From the NCBI RefSeq assembly GCF_005930355.1, contig NZ_VDBO01000002.1:372001-436000 (forward strand): a stretch of 64,000 nt of DNA, written 5' to 3'. The notes below the pieces were generated by a model. It saw nothing but the letters and a program-made list of their open reading frames with translations. It had not been told where the DNA came from and made no database searches. This document shows, in pieces, positions 1 to 9,258 of this stretch (within the stretch, counting starts at the first letter, position 1; the number at the start of each line of letters is the position of its first letter). A program made the translations under genes and the position numbers. Source of the stretch: Paenibacillus sinopodophylli. GTDB taxonomy: Bacteria > Bacillota > Bacilli > Paenibacillales > Paenibacillaceae.

Positions 1-2
1 CA

Positions 3-764
3 GATGCGGACGTGCTGTCTAAGCAGCTTGTGCGCAAGCTCCCGGGTTCCACATGGGTTGGCGTAGAAAAGAAGGGGACGAAGGTCATTATCCAAGTGGT
101 GGAGTCGACTCTGCCCCAGGAAACAGCTCTTCATACGCCAAGACACTTGGTTGCTTCTGCCGATGCCGTGGTCACTGAAATTATTGCTGAAGCTGGCCGC
201 CCGGTTGTAAGGAAAAATACGCGTGTGAAAAAGGATCAAATATTGATTTCCGGTACGATTGGCGGCGATGAAAACTCGCGTACAGTTGTGGCTAAAGGAA
301 ACGTCCGCGGCCTTGTCTGGTATGAGTTTGAGATTGCTTCGCCGCTTGTACAACAGATAAAGGTCTACACCGGTGAGAAGAAGACGAAATGGTTCGCCGT
401 ATTCGGCTCAAGGGCGCTGCAGCTAAGCGGTTACGGTAAAAATGAATATAGCACCTCAGAGGCCATTCACAGCGAGCAAAAAATAGCATGGCGCAATTGG
501 ACGCTGCCGATTGGCAGAATGAAAGTGAGCGTTATGGAGACTCGGCTGGAGAAGAGAGCGCTGACGGAGGCGGAAGCAAAGAGTGCAGGCATATTGCAGG
601 CGAAAGCCGACGTTCTCATCAAAGCGGGCGGAGATGCGGTCATTCGAGATGAAATTGTTTTGCATGAAAAGGCGGACAATGGTAAAGTTTATATGAAAGT
701 TCTTTTTGAGGTCGAGCAATCTATCGTTAAAGAAATGCTATTAGTCCAGATGCAGGGAGAATGA
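3..764 (+). CDS. yqfD: Sporulation protein YqfD, C-terminal part (cut by window start)
   Basis: The reading frame is open from the left edge, and about 253 residues are visible, so the N-terminus lies outside the window. YqfD is a membrane-associated sporulation protein of about 400 residues in Bacillus; its exact role is unclear. The visible part is a soluble, beta-rich region with the stretch VVRKNTRVKKDQILISG (lipoyl/biotinyl-like hairpin) and a lysine-rich segment. Its stop codon lies 3 nt before the phoH start, the same neighbour as in Bacillus subtilis. The first in-frame GTG at position 12 is not the real start, because the frame continues upstream of it. Identity rests on the recognised sequence and on the gene order yqfD-phoH-pgpH-ybeY. 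Confidence 0.85.
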   Translation, partial: DADVLSKQLVRKLPGSTWVGVEKKGTKVIIQVVESTLPQETALHTPRHLVASADAVVTEIIAEAGRPVVRKNTRVKKDQILISGTIGGDENSRTVVAKGNVRGLVWYEFEIASPLVQQIKVYTGEKKTKWFAVFGSRALQLSGYGKNEYSTSEAIHSEQKIAWRNWTLPIGRMKVSVMETRLEKRALTEAEAKSAGILQAKADVLIKAGGDAVIRDEIVLHEKADNGKVYMKVLFEVEQSIVKEMLLVQMQGE

Positions 765-767
765 GGA

Positions 768-1742
768 TTGTTGCAAATAGAAACGAAAGTAGTCAAAATA
801 CCGCTCGGTAACGCAGCGGAGGGACTTGCCGTCTTTGGACCACAGGATAATTATTTGCGCCTTGTAGAAGCGCAGGTCGAATCTTCGATTTCATCACGCG
901 AGGCCGAAATTGTTATTTCTGGTCCCATAGAAGAGGTTGATTCGCTGGATCAGCTGTTCAACGTTCTATTGCAGCTTGTAAGAGGCGGATATCAGCCTTC
1001 TGAGCGTGACGTTTCCTATGCTTTGGAGCTCGCAAGAACGATGCAGGCGGAAGAACTGCTTGATTTATTTAAGAAAGAAATTACGACAACCTTTCGCGGA
1101 AAGCCGATTCGCGTCAAAACGATAGGTCAACGCCACTATGTGAAGACGATTCGTAAGAAGGATATTGTATTCGGAATAGGTCCGGCAGGGACAGGCAAAA
1201 CGTATTTGGCTGTTGTGCTCGCAGTTGCAGCTTTGAAAGAAGGATCGGTTAAGAGAATAGTACTAACGAGACCGGCTGTTGAAGCGGGGGAAAATCTGGG
1301 CTTTCTGCCAGGGGATTTGCAGGAGAAGGTAGATCCTTATCTCAGACCGCTTTATGATGCACTGCATGATGTGCTGGGCCCGGATCAGACGGTTAAAGCG
1401 CTAGAACGCGGCATGATCGAAATCGCACCGCTGGCTTATATGCGCGGCAGAACGCTTGACGATGCATTTATTATTTTGGATGAGGCACAGAATACGACTC
1501 CCGAGCAAATGAAGATGTTTCTGACGAGACTTGGTTTCGGATCCAAGATGGTCATAACAGGCGACGTTACGCAGATCGATTTGCCAAGAGGCAAAAACTC
1601 AGGTTTAATCGAAGCGCAGCGTATTCTGAAAAATATAGAGGAAATCGGGATTATCCTTTTCTCAGAGCAAGACGTTGTGCGTCATTCTTTGGTTCAGAAA
1701 ATTATCGTTGCCTACAACTGGGATGCTGAAAACAAAGCCTAG
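768..1742 (+). CDS. phoH: PhoH family P-loop ATPase
   Basis: This is a 324-residue PhoH-like protein (PhoL/YbeZ type). These are cytoplasmic ATPases with RNA-related roles, often linked genetically to the rRNA nuclease YbeY, which lies two genes downstream. The Walker A motif GPAGTGKT is at about residues 138-145, and the Walker B segment FIILDEAQ is at about 234-241. The N-terminal third resembles the KH-like region of the family. The start is TTG at 768. AGGGAG just upstream, overlapping the yqfD stop region, gives a workable ribosome binding site; the TTG at 771 is an alternative that changes one residue. Length matches the family. The gene is probably co-transcribed with yqfD and pgpH. 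Confidence 0.95.
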   Translation: MLQIETKVVKIPLGNAAEGLAVFGPQDNYLRLVEAQVESSISSREAEIVISGPIEEVDSLDQLFNVLLQLVRGGYQPSERDVSYALELARTMQAEELLDLFKKEITTTFRGKPIRVKTIGQRHYVKTIRKKDIVFGIGPAGTGKTYLAVVLAVAALKEGSVKRIVLTRPAVEAGENLGFLPGDLQEKVDPYLRPLYDALHDVLGPDQTVKALERGMIEIAPLAYMRGRTLDDAFIILDEAQNTTPEQMKMFLTRLGFGSKMVITGDVTQIDLPRGKNSGLIEAQRILKNIEEIGIILFSEQDVVRHSLVQKIIVAYNWDAENKA

Positions 1743-1759
1743 AAAGGGATGTCTGCTGC

Positions 1760-4012
1760 ATGAACCAGAACCAAAATCAGACCGGAAAACAGGGGGACTT
1801 GCGTCCGACCAAAATGGCGGGCTGGAAGCAGAGTGCAGCCGTTCGCTGGTTGCTGATGTTGATGTTTGTGCTGCTCTTCTACTTTAGCTTGTCTTCGCAT
1901 CTCGTGCCAGAAACGTATGATATTCAGGAGGGCGCAGTAAGTGAGAAGGATATTAAAGCGCCCTTCCAAATAAAGGACGAGAAGGCGACGCGGCAAGCCG
2001 AAGAGGATGCTGCCGAGAAGGTCGATGTTATTTATTCGATTGTACCGCTTAGAAACGAAGTGCTGATCGATCAAATTTTTGTCCGTATTGAGCAATTGAA
2101 TTTAGACGATCAAGTTACACTGCAGAATAAGATCGACATTTATCGTAATGAGATACCAGGACGCTATTCAGAATATATTGATTCCTTCGTTAAACTGAAC
2201 AAAGGTAGAGGCACTTATAACGATACGCTGCTTGAAGAAATGTCGCTCGTTGCGAAGGAACAGCAGTATACGATACCAGAAGAAACGTTTTACAAGATGC
2301 CGAACCTCAAAGCCGAAACGCTAACCGAGATGCGTAATGTAGCTCGGGATATTGTACGTAAGCTTACGGGAGAGCAGCTAAGGGAAGCCGAAACGGCTCG
2401 AACACAGGTAGCTGAGCTTGTGAATGCCAGCTCGCTGTCGAGCAGGACGAGCAGGGAAATTGTACAGGAGCTTGCTAGATTTGTCGTTATGCCGAACAAA
2501 TTTCTAGACAAGGCTGCGACGGACGAGGCGAAGGTTCAGGCGAAGCAGAATACGCCTCCAGTCGTTATTAAAGAAGGCGAGCTTATCGTGAAGCGCGGTC
2601 AGACGATTACGCCCGATTTGTATAAGCTGCTAGTTGATTCTTCGCTGCTTCAAGATAAGAAGAACTACTGGCCGCAGCTAGGCTTATTGATGATGTCATT
2701 GATGTTTATCGTCGTCTTGTATGCTTTCTTGCATCAGTCGGGAAGCATAAACGGGATCAAGCCTAAATACAACAACGCATCCTTGTTGATGCTCTGGCTT
2801 ATATTCCTAATCAATATTGTCACCATTCAGATTATTTCCCTGACGCAAACCGATGCTGCGCCTTATGCGGGCTATCTGGCTCCGGCGGCGCTTGGTACGA
2901 TGCTAATTACACTGCTGCTCGATATGCATCTTGCTATGATAAGTTCCATCATCTTTGCAGTGATGGGCAGTATCATATTAAATACAGGACAGCAACAACT
3001 ATTCGACTTTAAATTCGGCTTTGTTATCATCGTCGTATCGTTTGCTGCGATATTTTCCATCCATCGAGCAAGCCAGCGATCTACCATTCTCAAAGCAGGC
3101 ATCATGGTCAGCTTGTTCGGCTCCCTTTCCGTGCTTACTATTCTGCTTCTCTCCGAGCAGCTTGATCGGGGGCCATTCATCTACTCTGTCGCCTTCGCAT
3201 TCGCGAGCGGATTAATTACAGCCGTTCTTGTTATCGGCTTGATGCCTTTCTTCGAAATCACGTTCGGCATATTGTCTGCGCTCAAGCTTGTCGAGCTGTC
3301 TAACCCGAACCACCCGCTGCTGCGCAAGCTATTGACAGAGACGCCAGGCACTTATCATCATAGTGTGATGGTAGGCAACTTGTCTGAGGCGGCAGCTGAA
3401 GCGATCGGTGCAGACGGTTTGCTGTGCCGCGTAGGCTCGTTCTATCATGATATTGGGAAGACGAAGCGGCCGAACTATTTTATCGAGAATCAGTCGAATA
3501 TTGAAAATCCGCATGACACGATTGATCCGAAGCTGAGCAAGTCAATTATCGTTGCCCATGCAAGAGATGGAGTTGATATGCTGAAAGGTCACAACATTCC
3601 TAAACCGATTCGCGATATCGCTGAACAGCATCACGGAACGACTTCTTTGAAGTTCTTCTACTACAAGGCGATAAAGCAGGCTGAGGAGCAAGGATTGGAA
3701 CCTGCTCTTACGGAGGACGAGTTCCGTTATCCGGGTCCTAAAGCGCAGTCGAAGGAAGCTGCGGTCGTTGGAATTGCGGACTGTGTGGAAGCAGCTGTGC
3801 GAAGCTTGCGCAACCCTACGGTGGAGCATGTTGAAGCTATGATTAACAAGATTATTAAAAGTAGATTGGATGACAATCAATATAATGAATGTGATTTGAC
3901 GCTGAAAGAGCTTGATAAAATAGCACAATCGCTCAAAGAAAGCGTAGTTGGCATATTTCATTCACGGATTGAATATCCGGAAGACGTAAAAACGAAGGAG
4001 CGCGTAGAATGA
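1760..4012 (+). CDS. pgpH: Cyclic-di-AMP phosphodiesterase PgpH (7TM-HD protein)
   Basis: This 750-residue protein has the full architecture of PgpH (YqfF): one N-terminal membrane segment (about 27-45), a long extracytoplasmic 7TMR-HDED domain (about 50-300), a block of about seven membrane helices (about 305-500) and a C-terminal cytoplasmic HD hydrolase domain. The HD signature is H534 within TYHHSVM and H563-D564 within FYHDIGK. Family members hydrolyse c-di-AMP to pApA and so adjust potassium and osmotic homeostasis. AAAGGG at about 1743-1748 supports the ATG at 1760. The gene end overlaps the ybeY start by an ATGA tetranucleotide, so translation is probably coupled. Confidence 0.95.
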   Translation: MNQNQNQTGKQGDLRPTKMAGWKQSAAVRWLLMLMFVLLFYFSLSSHLVPETYDIQEGAVSEKDIKAPFQIKDEKATRQAEEDAAEKVDVIYSIVPLRNEVLIDQIFVRIEQLNLDDQVTLQNKIDIYRNEIPGRYSEYIDSFVKLNKGRGTYNDTLLEEMSLVAKEQQYTIPEETFYKMPNLKAETLTEMRNVARDIVRKLTGEQLREAETARTQVAELVNASSLSSRTSREIVQELARFVVMPNKFLDKAATDEAKVQAKQNTPPVVIKEGELIVKRGQTITPDLYKLLVDSSLLQDKKNYWPQLGLLMMSLMFIVVLYAFLHQSGSINGIKPKYNNASLLMLWLIFLINIVTIQIISLTQTDAAPYAGYLAPAALGTMLITLLLDMHLAMISSIIFAVMGSIILNTGQQQLFDFKFGFVIIVVSFAAIFSIHRASQRSTILKAGIMVSLFGSLSVLTILLLSEQLDRGPFIYSVAFAFASGLITAVLVIGLMPFFEITFGILSALKLVELSNPNHPLLRKLLTETPGTYHHSVMVGNLSEAAAEAIGADGLLCRVGSFYHDIGKTKRPNYFIENQSNIENPHDTIDPKLSKSIIVAHARDGVDMLKGHNIPKPIRDIAEQHHGTTSLKFFYYKAIKQAEEQGLEPALTEDEFRYPGPKAQSKEAAVVGIADCVEAAVRSLRNPTVEHVEAMINKIIKSRLDDNQYNECDLTLKELDKIAQSLKESVVGIFHSRIEYPEDVKTKERVE

Positions 4013-4506
4013 GCTTGCAGCTGGATTGGAGCAATGAGCAGGAGAAACAGGAAATCCCAGAAGCTTGGATCGTGAAATTAGAGCAATTGCTAGTGCTCGC
4101 AGGCGAAGCGGAGGGCATTGACAGCGGAGAGGTTTCATTAACGTTTACGAATGATGAGGAGATTCACCAGCTTAACCGCGATTATCGCGGAATTGACCGA
4201 CCGACTGATGTGTTGTCCTTCGCTATGCAAGAAGACGGTGTTGATGAACTTGACATTATCTTTGAAGTAGACAATGAAGAGGACGATGATCCGATATCAG
4301 GTATGCTGGGTGATATTATTATCAGTGTGGATACAGCAGTTGTGCAAAGCGAGGAGTACGGACATTCCTTGGAGCGAGAAATCGGATTTCTCTTCGTACA
4401 CGGCTTCCTGCATCTCATTGGTTATGATCATCAGGATGACGAGACCGAAGCGGAGATGACAGCGAAGCAGGAAGCGATCTTGCAAAAAGCAGGTCTGACT
4501 CGTTAA
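4009..4506 (+). CDS. ybeY: Endoribonuclease YbeY, 16S rRNA maturation factor
   Basis: This 165-residue protein carries the metal-binding signature H131-x3-H135-x5-H141 in HGFLHLIGYDH, which binds a single zinc in YbeY metallo-endoribonucleases. These enzymes mature the 3' end of 16S rRNA and take part in ribosome quality control. The upstream block DRPTDVLSFAM is also typical. An acidic insert (about residues 75-95, rich in D and E) makes it slightly longer than the E. coli protein but normal for Paenibacillaceae-type proteins. It starts inside the pgpH stop (ATGA) and ends overlapping the dgkA start by one base. Confidence 0.96.
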   Translation: MSLQLDWSNEQEKQEIPEAWIVKLEQLLVLAGEAEGIDSGEVSLTFTNDEEIHQLNRDYRGIDRPTDVLSFAMQEDGVDELDIIFEVDNEEDDDPISGMLGDIIISVDTAVVQSEEYGHSLEREIGFLFVHGFLHLIGYDHQDDETEAEMTAKQEAILQKAGLTR

Positions 4507-4868
4507 TGCGGAAATTCGCGGCAAGCGTGGCAGTTGCTGTTTCTGGAATTGGCTTTGCGCTTCGTACGCAAAGCCATATGCGTTTTCATGCATTTGCAGC
4601 ACTGATCGTTTGCGGATTAAGTTTTATCGTTTCGCTTCAACCATTGGAATGGGCAATTATTCTATTGGCAATCACGATCGTAATGAGTGCGGAAATGATT
4701 AATACAGCGGTGGAACAAGCGGTTAATCTGGCAAGCCCAAGCATACATCCGGTTGCGAAAGCAGCTAAGGATGTCGCTGCCGGGGCTGTATTGTTTGCCG
4801 CAGCGGTTTCAGCCATTATCGGGCTGCTCATTCTTGGGCCGCCTTTATGGCGTTTATTGACGGGATAA
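4506..4868 (+). CDS. dgkA: Undecaprenol/diacylglycerol kinase DgkA
   Basis: This small integral membrane kinase has 120 residues. It has about three hydrophobic helices and the family motif around SAEMINTAVEQAVNL (about residues 60-74), whose glutamates coordinate Mg-ATP. Gram-positive DgkA proteins mainly phosphorylate undecaprenol, feeding the lipid carrier for cell-wall synthesis, and in B. subtilis the gene lies in the same ybeY-dgkA-cdd-era order. The start ATG overlaps the ybeY stop (TAATG), so translational coupling is likely. Confidence 0.93.
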   Translation: MRKFAASVAVAVSGIGFALRTQSHMRFHAFAALIVCGLSFIVSLQPLEWAIILLAITIVMSAEMINTAVEQAVNLASPSIHPVAKAAKDVAAGAVLFAAAVSAIIGLLILGPPLWRLLTG

Positions 4869-4899
4869 GATCCGGATAAGTGGAACGGAGTGGATCAGG

Positions 4900-5334
4900 A
4901 TGGTTTACGAAGGTTTATCGGAATCATACACAGCATTGCTGGCAGCTGCCAGAGAAGCTATGGCACGCGCTTATGTGCCCTATTCCAACTTTCAGGTTGG
5001 CGCAGCACTGCTTGACGATGAAGGTCAAATTCATCATGGCTGCAATATCGAAAACGCTGCATATAGTCCAACCAATTGTGCAGAGCGCACGGCGATGTTT
5101 CGGGCTGTTGCGGACGGGAAGCGGCCAGGTCAGTTTCAGGCGATTGCTGTGATTGGCAATACGGATAGCCCGATTGCACCATGCGGTGTTTGTAGGCAGG
5201 TATTGGTTGAGTTTTGTGCACCAGAAATGCCTGTCATTATGGGCAATCTGAAGGGTGATTGGACGATTTCAACAGTAGCAGGCATATTGCCGGGTGCCTT
5301 TACACCGGCTTCATTAGATAACAGGGAGCGTTAA
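4900..5334 (+). CDS. cdd: Cytidine deaminase
   Basis: This is a 144-residue homotetrameric-type cytidine deaminase that converts cytidine and deoxycytidine to (deoxy)uridine in pyrimidine salvage. The zinc site is visible: Cys60-Ala-Glu62 in the motif [10 protein letters not shown], with Glu62 as the proton shuttle, and Pro94-Cys95-Gly-Val-Cys98 in APCGVCRQ. The substrate-binding segment CNIENAAY precedes it. The ATG at 4900 is preceded by GGAGTGGATCAGG, which provides a ribosome binding site. An ATG in another frame at 4880 is a shadow. The era start follows 8 nt after the stop. Confidence 0.96.
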   Translation: MVYEGLSESYTALLAAAREAMARAYVPYSNFQVGAALLDDEGQIHHGCNIENAAYSPTNCAERTAMFRAVADGKRPGQFQAIAVIGNTDSPIAPCGVCRQVLVEFCAPEMPVIMGNLKGDWTISTVAGILPGAFTPASLDNRER

Positions 5335-5342
5335 ACAAACTT

Positions 5343-6266
5343 ATGAATCAAAAAACAACTAATGATCGTGACAGCAAAAAATTCCGATCGGGCTTCGTAG
5401 CTATTATAGGACGGCCGAACGTAGGCAAATCGACGCTTATGAACCATCTGATTGGTCAGAAGATTGCAATTATGTCGGACAAGCCGCAAACGACGCGCAA
5501 CAAAATCCATGGCGTATACACAACTAACGACACACAAATTGTATTTCTCGATACGCCGGGTATCCATAAGCCTGAATCCAAGCTGGGTAATTATATGATG
5601 CAGACAGCTGAGAGTGCGCTTAGAGAGGTTGAGGCAGCCTTATTCCTAATCGACGCATCAGAGGGGCTTGGCGGCGGTGACCGATTCATTATCGAGCAGC
5701 TAAAAAAAGTGAAGACGCCTGTATTCCTCGTCATGAACAAAATAGACAAGATAGAGCCTGAGCAGCTTTTGCCGATGATTACACAATATAACGCTCTGCA
5801 TGAATTTGCCGAAATCATTCCGATCTCTGCGCTGAAGGGCAATAATGTAGAAACCTTGCTCGAGCAGTTATCGCGTTATTTGCCGGAAGGCCCGCAATAT
5901 TATCCTGCAGATCAAATTACGGATCATCCTGAGCAATTCGTGTGCTCCGAGCTAATCCGCGAGAAAATTTTGCATATGACAAGGGAAGAAATCCCTCATT
6001 CCATTGCGGTGACCATTGAAGACATGCGCGTCAAAGAGAATGGCGTTGTCTATATCGGTGCTGTCATTTTTGTCGAGCGAGATTCCCAGAAGGGTATTAT
6101 TATCGGCAAAAAAGGAGATCTGCTGAAAGAAGTCGGAAAGCAGGCTCGGAAAGACATTGAAGCGCTGCTCGGCTCACGGATCTATCTCGAGCTTTGGGTA
6201 AAGGTGAAAAAAGATTGGCGCAATCAGGAGCGCGTTCTGAAGGACCTTGGCTACAGACACGATTAG
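5343..6266 (+). CDS. era: GTPase Era
   Basis: This 307-residue essential ribosome-assembly GTPase binds 16S rRNA near its 3' end. G1 is GRPNVGKS (residues 23-30), G3 is DTPG (70-73) and G4 is NKID (132-135). The C-terminal KH RNA-binding domain contains [18 protein letters not shown] (around residue 250). The short, polar N-terminal extension before the G domain is usual for Bacillales. The gene follows cdd closely and is followed by yqzL and recO, the order known from B. subtilis. No truncation is seen. Confidence 0.97.
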   Translation: MNQKTTNDRDSKKFRSGFVAIIGRPNVGKSTLMNHLIGQKIAIMSDKPQTTRNKIHGVYTTNDTQIVFLDTPGIHKPESKLGNYMMQTAESALREVEAALFLIDASEGLGGGDRFIIEQLKKVKTPVFLVMNKIDKIEPEQLLPMITQYNALHEFAEIIPISALKGNNVETLLEQLSRYLPEGPQYYPADQITDHPEQFVCSELIREKILHMTREEIPHSIAVTIEDMRVKENGVVYIGAVIFVERDSQKGIIIGKKGDLLKEVGKQARKDIEALLGSRIYLELWVKVKKDWRNQERVLKDLGYRHD

Positions 6267-6366
6267 TCAGATATGACGTAATTTGTTAAGGATAGACTGC
6301 CCGCGATTATCACATCCTATTAACGTCTGAAGCAGCATTTCAGGGGACGGAAAGGGATGAATACGT

Positions 6367-6528
6367 ATGCGGAATTTTTCGTGGAAGTATTTTACGTTAA
6401 CCGGGGATGTCGAATCTTTCATGCTATATAAAGAAGTAAATCAAGTTGGAGCAGAAGGCGGCTCTGATACTCTGACCAGTGAGCATGATGAGTTCGCCGG
6501 GCTTGAAACGGAGGACAACTCGGTCTAG
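6367..6528 (+). CDS. yqzL: YqzL family small protein
   Basis: This 53-residue ORF begins MRNFSWKYFTLTGDVESFML. The N-terminal pattern of aromatic residues followed by TGDVESFMLYKE matches my recollection of B. subtilis YqzL (about 47 residues), which also lies between era and recO. AAGGG at 6352-6356 gives correct spacing to the ATG at 6367; an ATG at 6357 in another frame has no such site and encodes only a short unrelated peptide. The C-terminal half is acidic and low in complexity. Function is unknown. The position after era suggests co-transcription. Confidence 0.8.
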   Translation: MRNFSWKYFTLTGDVESFMLYKEVNQVGAEGGSDTLTSEHDEFAGLETEDNSV

Positions 6529-6630
6529 AGTATCAATGGCATAATAGTATGGATTGTATAACGAATAGAGGGATCGCTGAGAAAGCTGGCCTGTGGATGG
6601 TTCAGGCTAATAAGCGCATTTCTAACCGCG

Positions 6631-6680
6631 AAACGTAAGAAAAGCAGCCATGGGACTGCTTGCCTTACGTTTCTGCTTTC
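6631..6680 (+). promoter_or_regulatory. Leader hairpin upstream of recO with alternative pairing
   Basis: AAACGTAAG (6631-6639) pairs perfectly with CTTACGTTT (6664-6672). Inside it, GCAG (6644-6647) can pair with CTGC (6656-6659). A second copy of CTGCTTT at 6673-6679, just downstream, can instead pair with AAAGCAG at 6641-6647. The recO ribosome binding site AGGGGAG begins at 6681. There is no clear U-run, so it is not a standard terminator. It may be an RNA processing or translational control element; this is inference. Confidence 0.4.
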
Positions 6681-6697
6681 AGGGGAGAGTCTGCATT

Positions 6698-7441
6698 ATG
6701 CTGCATCGTGTTGAGGGGATCGTTATTCGAAGTATGGATTACGGTGAAGGCAACAAAATTGTGACACTGCTCACGAAATCCAATGGAAAAGCAGGCGTGC
6801 TGATACGAGGTGCCAAGAAGGTAAAGAGCAAACATGCTTCGCTCGCACAGCCGTTTACATATGGAGAGTTCGTTTATTTCCGCAGCAGCGGCCTTGGCAC
6901 GCTTAATCATGGTGAGATTATAGAATCTCACCATGTTTTGCGTGAAAAGCTGGATCTGGCAGCGTATTCCTCGTATGTAGCGGAGCTGACCGATCGCTCA
7001 TTGCAGGACGATGAAGCGACGGGCTTCCATTTCGAACAGTTGAAAGCTTGCTTGTCCGCGCTTAAAGAGGGGAAAGATGCGCAAATTGTAACGCATCTTT
7101 ATGAGATGCGAATACTGGATTTATCCGGTTACGCGCCTGAATTAGATGAATGCGTAAGCTGTGGAAATGTTGTAGGTCCTTTTTCATTATCTCCTTATGC
7201 AGGCGGGGTACTGTGTTCAAGATGCAAGGGAAAAGACCCGCACGCTGTACTGCTTGGAGAAGGCGCATACAAGCTGCTACGTTTGTTCCGCAGAATGGAT
7301 ATGAGAAGGCTTGGCTCCATTCAGGTTAAGGACGAAACCAAGGCTGAGCTCAAACTGTCTATGCGTAAGCTGATGGATACACATCTTGGATTGCAACTGA
7401 AGTCGAGGAACTTCTTAGATCAGCTGGACAAGCTAATGTAA
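6698..7441 (+). CDS. recO: DNA repair protein RecO
   Basis: RecO is the recombination mediator that loads RecA onto SSB-coated single strands with RecR in the RecFOR pathway. The protein has 247 residues from the chosen start, MLHRVEGIVIRSMDYGEGNK, which is the standard N-terminal OB-fold beginning. AGGGGAG at 6681-6687 decides this ATG over an in-frame ATG 48 nt upstream that lies inside a leader hairpin. The zinc site is visible as CVSCG followed later by CSRC (about residues 150-180). It is the last gene of the plus-strand run that starts at the left edge. Confidence 0.95.
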   Translation: MLHRVEGIVIRSMDYGEGNKIVTLLTKSNGKAGVLIRGAKKVKSKHASLAQPFTYGEFVYFRSSGLGTLNHGEIIESHHVLREKLDLAAYSSYVAELTDRSLQDDEATGFHFEQLKACLSALKEGKDAQIVTHLYEMRILDLSGYAPELDECVSCGNVVGPFSLSPYAGGVLCSRCKGKDPHAVLLGEGAYKLLRLFRRMDMRRLGSIQVKDETKAELKLSMRKLMDTHLGLQLKSRNFLDQLDKLM

Positions 7442-7563
7442 TGCTATATTCGGTACAACTGGGCATTGATGGAATTTCATCCGTCTCAAGGCTTAGAAAG
7501 CAATCCTCCTATTGCATGATTACATAATTTTGGGCCATGCATTATGATAGGTTTGGTTATTTT

Positions 7564-7661
7564 GAAATATAGGAAAGGATATGATTTTGCCATCCTTTCT
7601 CTATATTTCTAGGAATGAAACGCGCTGCGTAGCCAGAGGACGGCGACAGTCGTTTCACCTT
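7564..7661 (+). repeat. Two-hairpin intergenic repeat, copy A
   Basis: The first hairpin has arms GAAATATAG-GAAAGGAT and ATCCTTTC-TCTATATTTC around ATGATTTTGCC. A 7-nt linker leads to a second, GC-rich hairpin with arms GAAACG...CGTTTC enclosing the core CCAGAGGACGGCGA and ending CACCTT. Close copies occur at about 20387-20482 (same orientation) and 27667-27767 (inverted), all intergenic. It has no coding potential and no transposase is seen nearby. It lies between recO and the MFS gene in a 250-nt gap. Confidence 0.85.
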
Positions 7662-7691
7662 GAATCGTAATGTAATGGAGGGAATGAACTG

Positions 7692-9224
7692 ATGTCTATA
7701 GGGCAAAACAAACTCGGTTTTGTAGTTGCTGGACTGTTGCTCGGCATACTTGTCGCGTCAATTGATAATACGATTGTATCGACAGCCATGGCCACGATCG
7801 TGTCCGATCTAGGCGGTTTGGACAAATATGTTTGGGTGACTTCTGCTTATCTAGTTACGGAAATGGCAGGTATGCCGATTTTCGGCAAGCTGTCAGATAT
7901 GTATGGCAGGAAACGTTTTTTTGTATTAGGCATTTCATTGTTTCTAATTGGGTCTGTTTTGTGCGGAACGGCTGAATCCATTACTCAGCTTACGATCTAT
8001 CGTGCCATTCAGGGCATAGGCGGCGGTGCAATGATGCCAATTGCCTTCGCGATCGTATTTGACATCTTCCCAGCAGAGAAGCGTGGAAAGATGGGGGGGT
8101 TGTTCGGTGCTGTGTTCGGCACATCCAGCCTATTCGGGCCGCTTGCAGGCGCTTATTTGACTGAATACATCAACTGGCGCTGGATTTTCTACATCAATGT
8201 GCCTATTGGCTTGGCTGCATTAGCGCTTATCGTGGTTTATTACAAAGAGTCGCTCACTCATTCCAAGCAAAAAATCGACTGGTGGGGAGCTGCTACTCTT
8301 GTTGGTGCCATCATTTGCCTTATGTTTGCGCTTGAGCTCGGAGGAGAGAAATTTGCTTGGAGCTCAGGGCAAATTATAGGTCTGTTTGCTGGTTTTGCTG
8401 TGCTGCTGGGCATTTTTCTTTTCGTGGAAACGAAAGCTTCAGAGCCGATTATTTCCTTCCAAATGTTTAGGCAGCGCTTATTCGCATCAAGCACAGGCGC
8501 AGGACTTTTCTACGGAGCAGCGTTTATTACTGCAGCGCTCTATATTCCAATGTTCGTACAGGGTGTATTCGGAGGTACAGCAGTAAGTGCAGGCCTCACG
8601 CTTTTGCCCATGACTCTCGGCTCTGTGTTTGCTGCGCAGTTAGGCGGTATTCTGGTGAATAAGCTGCCTTACCGAAATGTCATGACATTATCTGCCGTTA
8701 TTTTTATAATTGGCATATTTCTGTTATCGACGATTACGCCTGAAACGACGCGTTTCCTGTTATCGCTATATATGTTTCTCACAGGCTTTGGCATCGGTTT
8801 CTCTTTCTCAGTACTCGGCATGTCTTCAATTCATGGCTTCGACATGCGTCAAAGAGGAAGTGCAACCTCAACGATGTCATTTGTTCGTTCGCTCGGCATG
8901 ACAGTCGGTATTACGATCTTTGGCATCATCCAGCGAAACCACTTCTCGAATGGGATGACCGACGCTTTTGCAGGAGGGGAAGGATCAGGTCAACTAACAG
9001 AAAATGCTCGCGAGCTTCTATCACCTGAGAAACGTGCAGAAATTCCTCCTGCTGTGATGGACAAAATTGTAGCTGCGTTATCTGAATCCGTATCGGCCAC
9101 TTTTATGTGCTCACTAGTTCCAGCGGTGCTGGCTCTTGTCTGCGTTCTGTTTATGGGCAATGCCGGAATGAAGGATATATTAAACAAGCAGTCTGTCAGC
9201 CCTATTGCAAAGAAAGGCGCATAA
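7692..9224 (+). CDS. MFS multidrug-type transporter, DHA2 (EmrB/QacA) family, 14 TM
   Basis: This is a 510-residue major facilitator of the drug:H+ antiporter-2 type with about 14 predicted membrane helices. Motif A is visible as GKLSDMYGRKR (about residues 66-76). Motif D1 is in the first helix (ASIDNTIVSTAMATI), and the motif C-like stretch is LFGPLAGAYLTEYINWRWIF. Such proteins export lipophilic drugs or dyes, but the substrate here cannot be told. GGAGG upstream fits the ATG at 7692. It lies alone between recO and the glycine T-box, a position where B. subtilis has no gene, so it may be a local insertion. No regulator gene is adjacent. Confidence 0.85.
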   Translation: MSIGQNKLGFVVAGLLLGILVASIDNTIVSTAMATIVSDLGGLDKYVWVTSAYLVTEMAGMPIFGKLSDMYGRKRFFVLGISLFLIGSVLCGTAESITQLTIYRAIQGIGGGAMMPIAFAIVFDIFPAEKRGKMGGLFGAVFGTSSLFGPLAGAYLTEYINWRWIFYINVPIGLAALALIVVYYKESLTHSKQKIDWWGAATLVGAIICLMFALELGGEKFAWSSGQIIGLFAGFAVLLGIFLFVETKASEPIISFQMFRQRLFASSTGAGLFYGAAFITAALYIPMFVQGVFGGTAVSAGLTLLPMTLGSVFAAQLGGILVNKLPYRNVMTLSAVIFIIGIFLLSTITPETTRFLLSLYMFLTGFGIGFSFSVLGMSSIHGFDMRQRGSATSTMSFVRSLGMTVGITIFGIIQRNHFSNGMTDAFAGGEGSGQLTENARELLSPEKRAEIPPAVMDKIVAALSESVSATFMCSLVPAVLALVCVLFMGNAGMKDILNKQSVSPIAKKGA

Positions 9225-9258
9225 CCCATTAGCCGTATAGCGGAATTGCTGTGTTCGT

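Noticed and set aside
1675-1887. A plus-strand ORF across the phoH-pgpH junction
   Set aside because: It overlaps the ends of two clear genes in another frame and has no start signal.
3021-3215. A small ORF inside the membrane-helix region of pgpH
   Set aside because: It is an alternate frame of a well-defined transmembrane coding region.
6357-6431. A short ORF from the ATG at 6357, overlapping yqzL
   Set aside because: It is in another frame, its ATG lies directly against the AAGGG that serves yqzL, and it ends after 24 codons without resemblance to any family.
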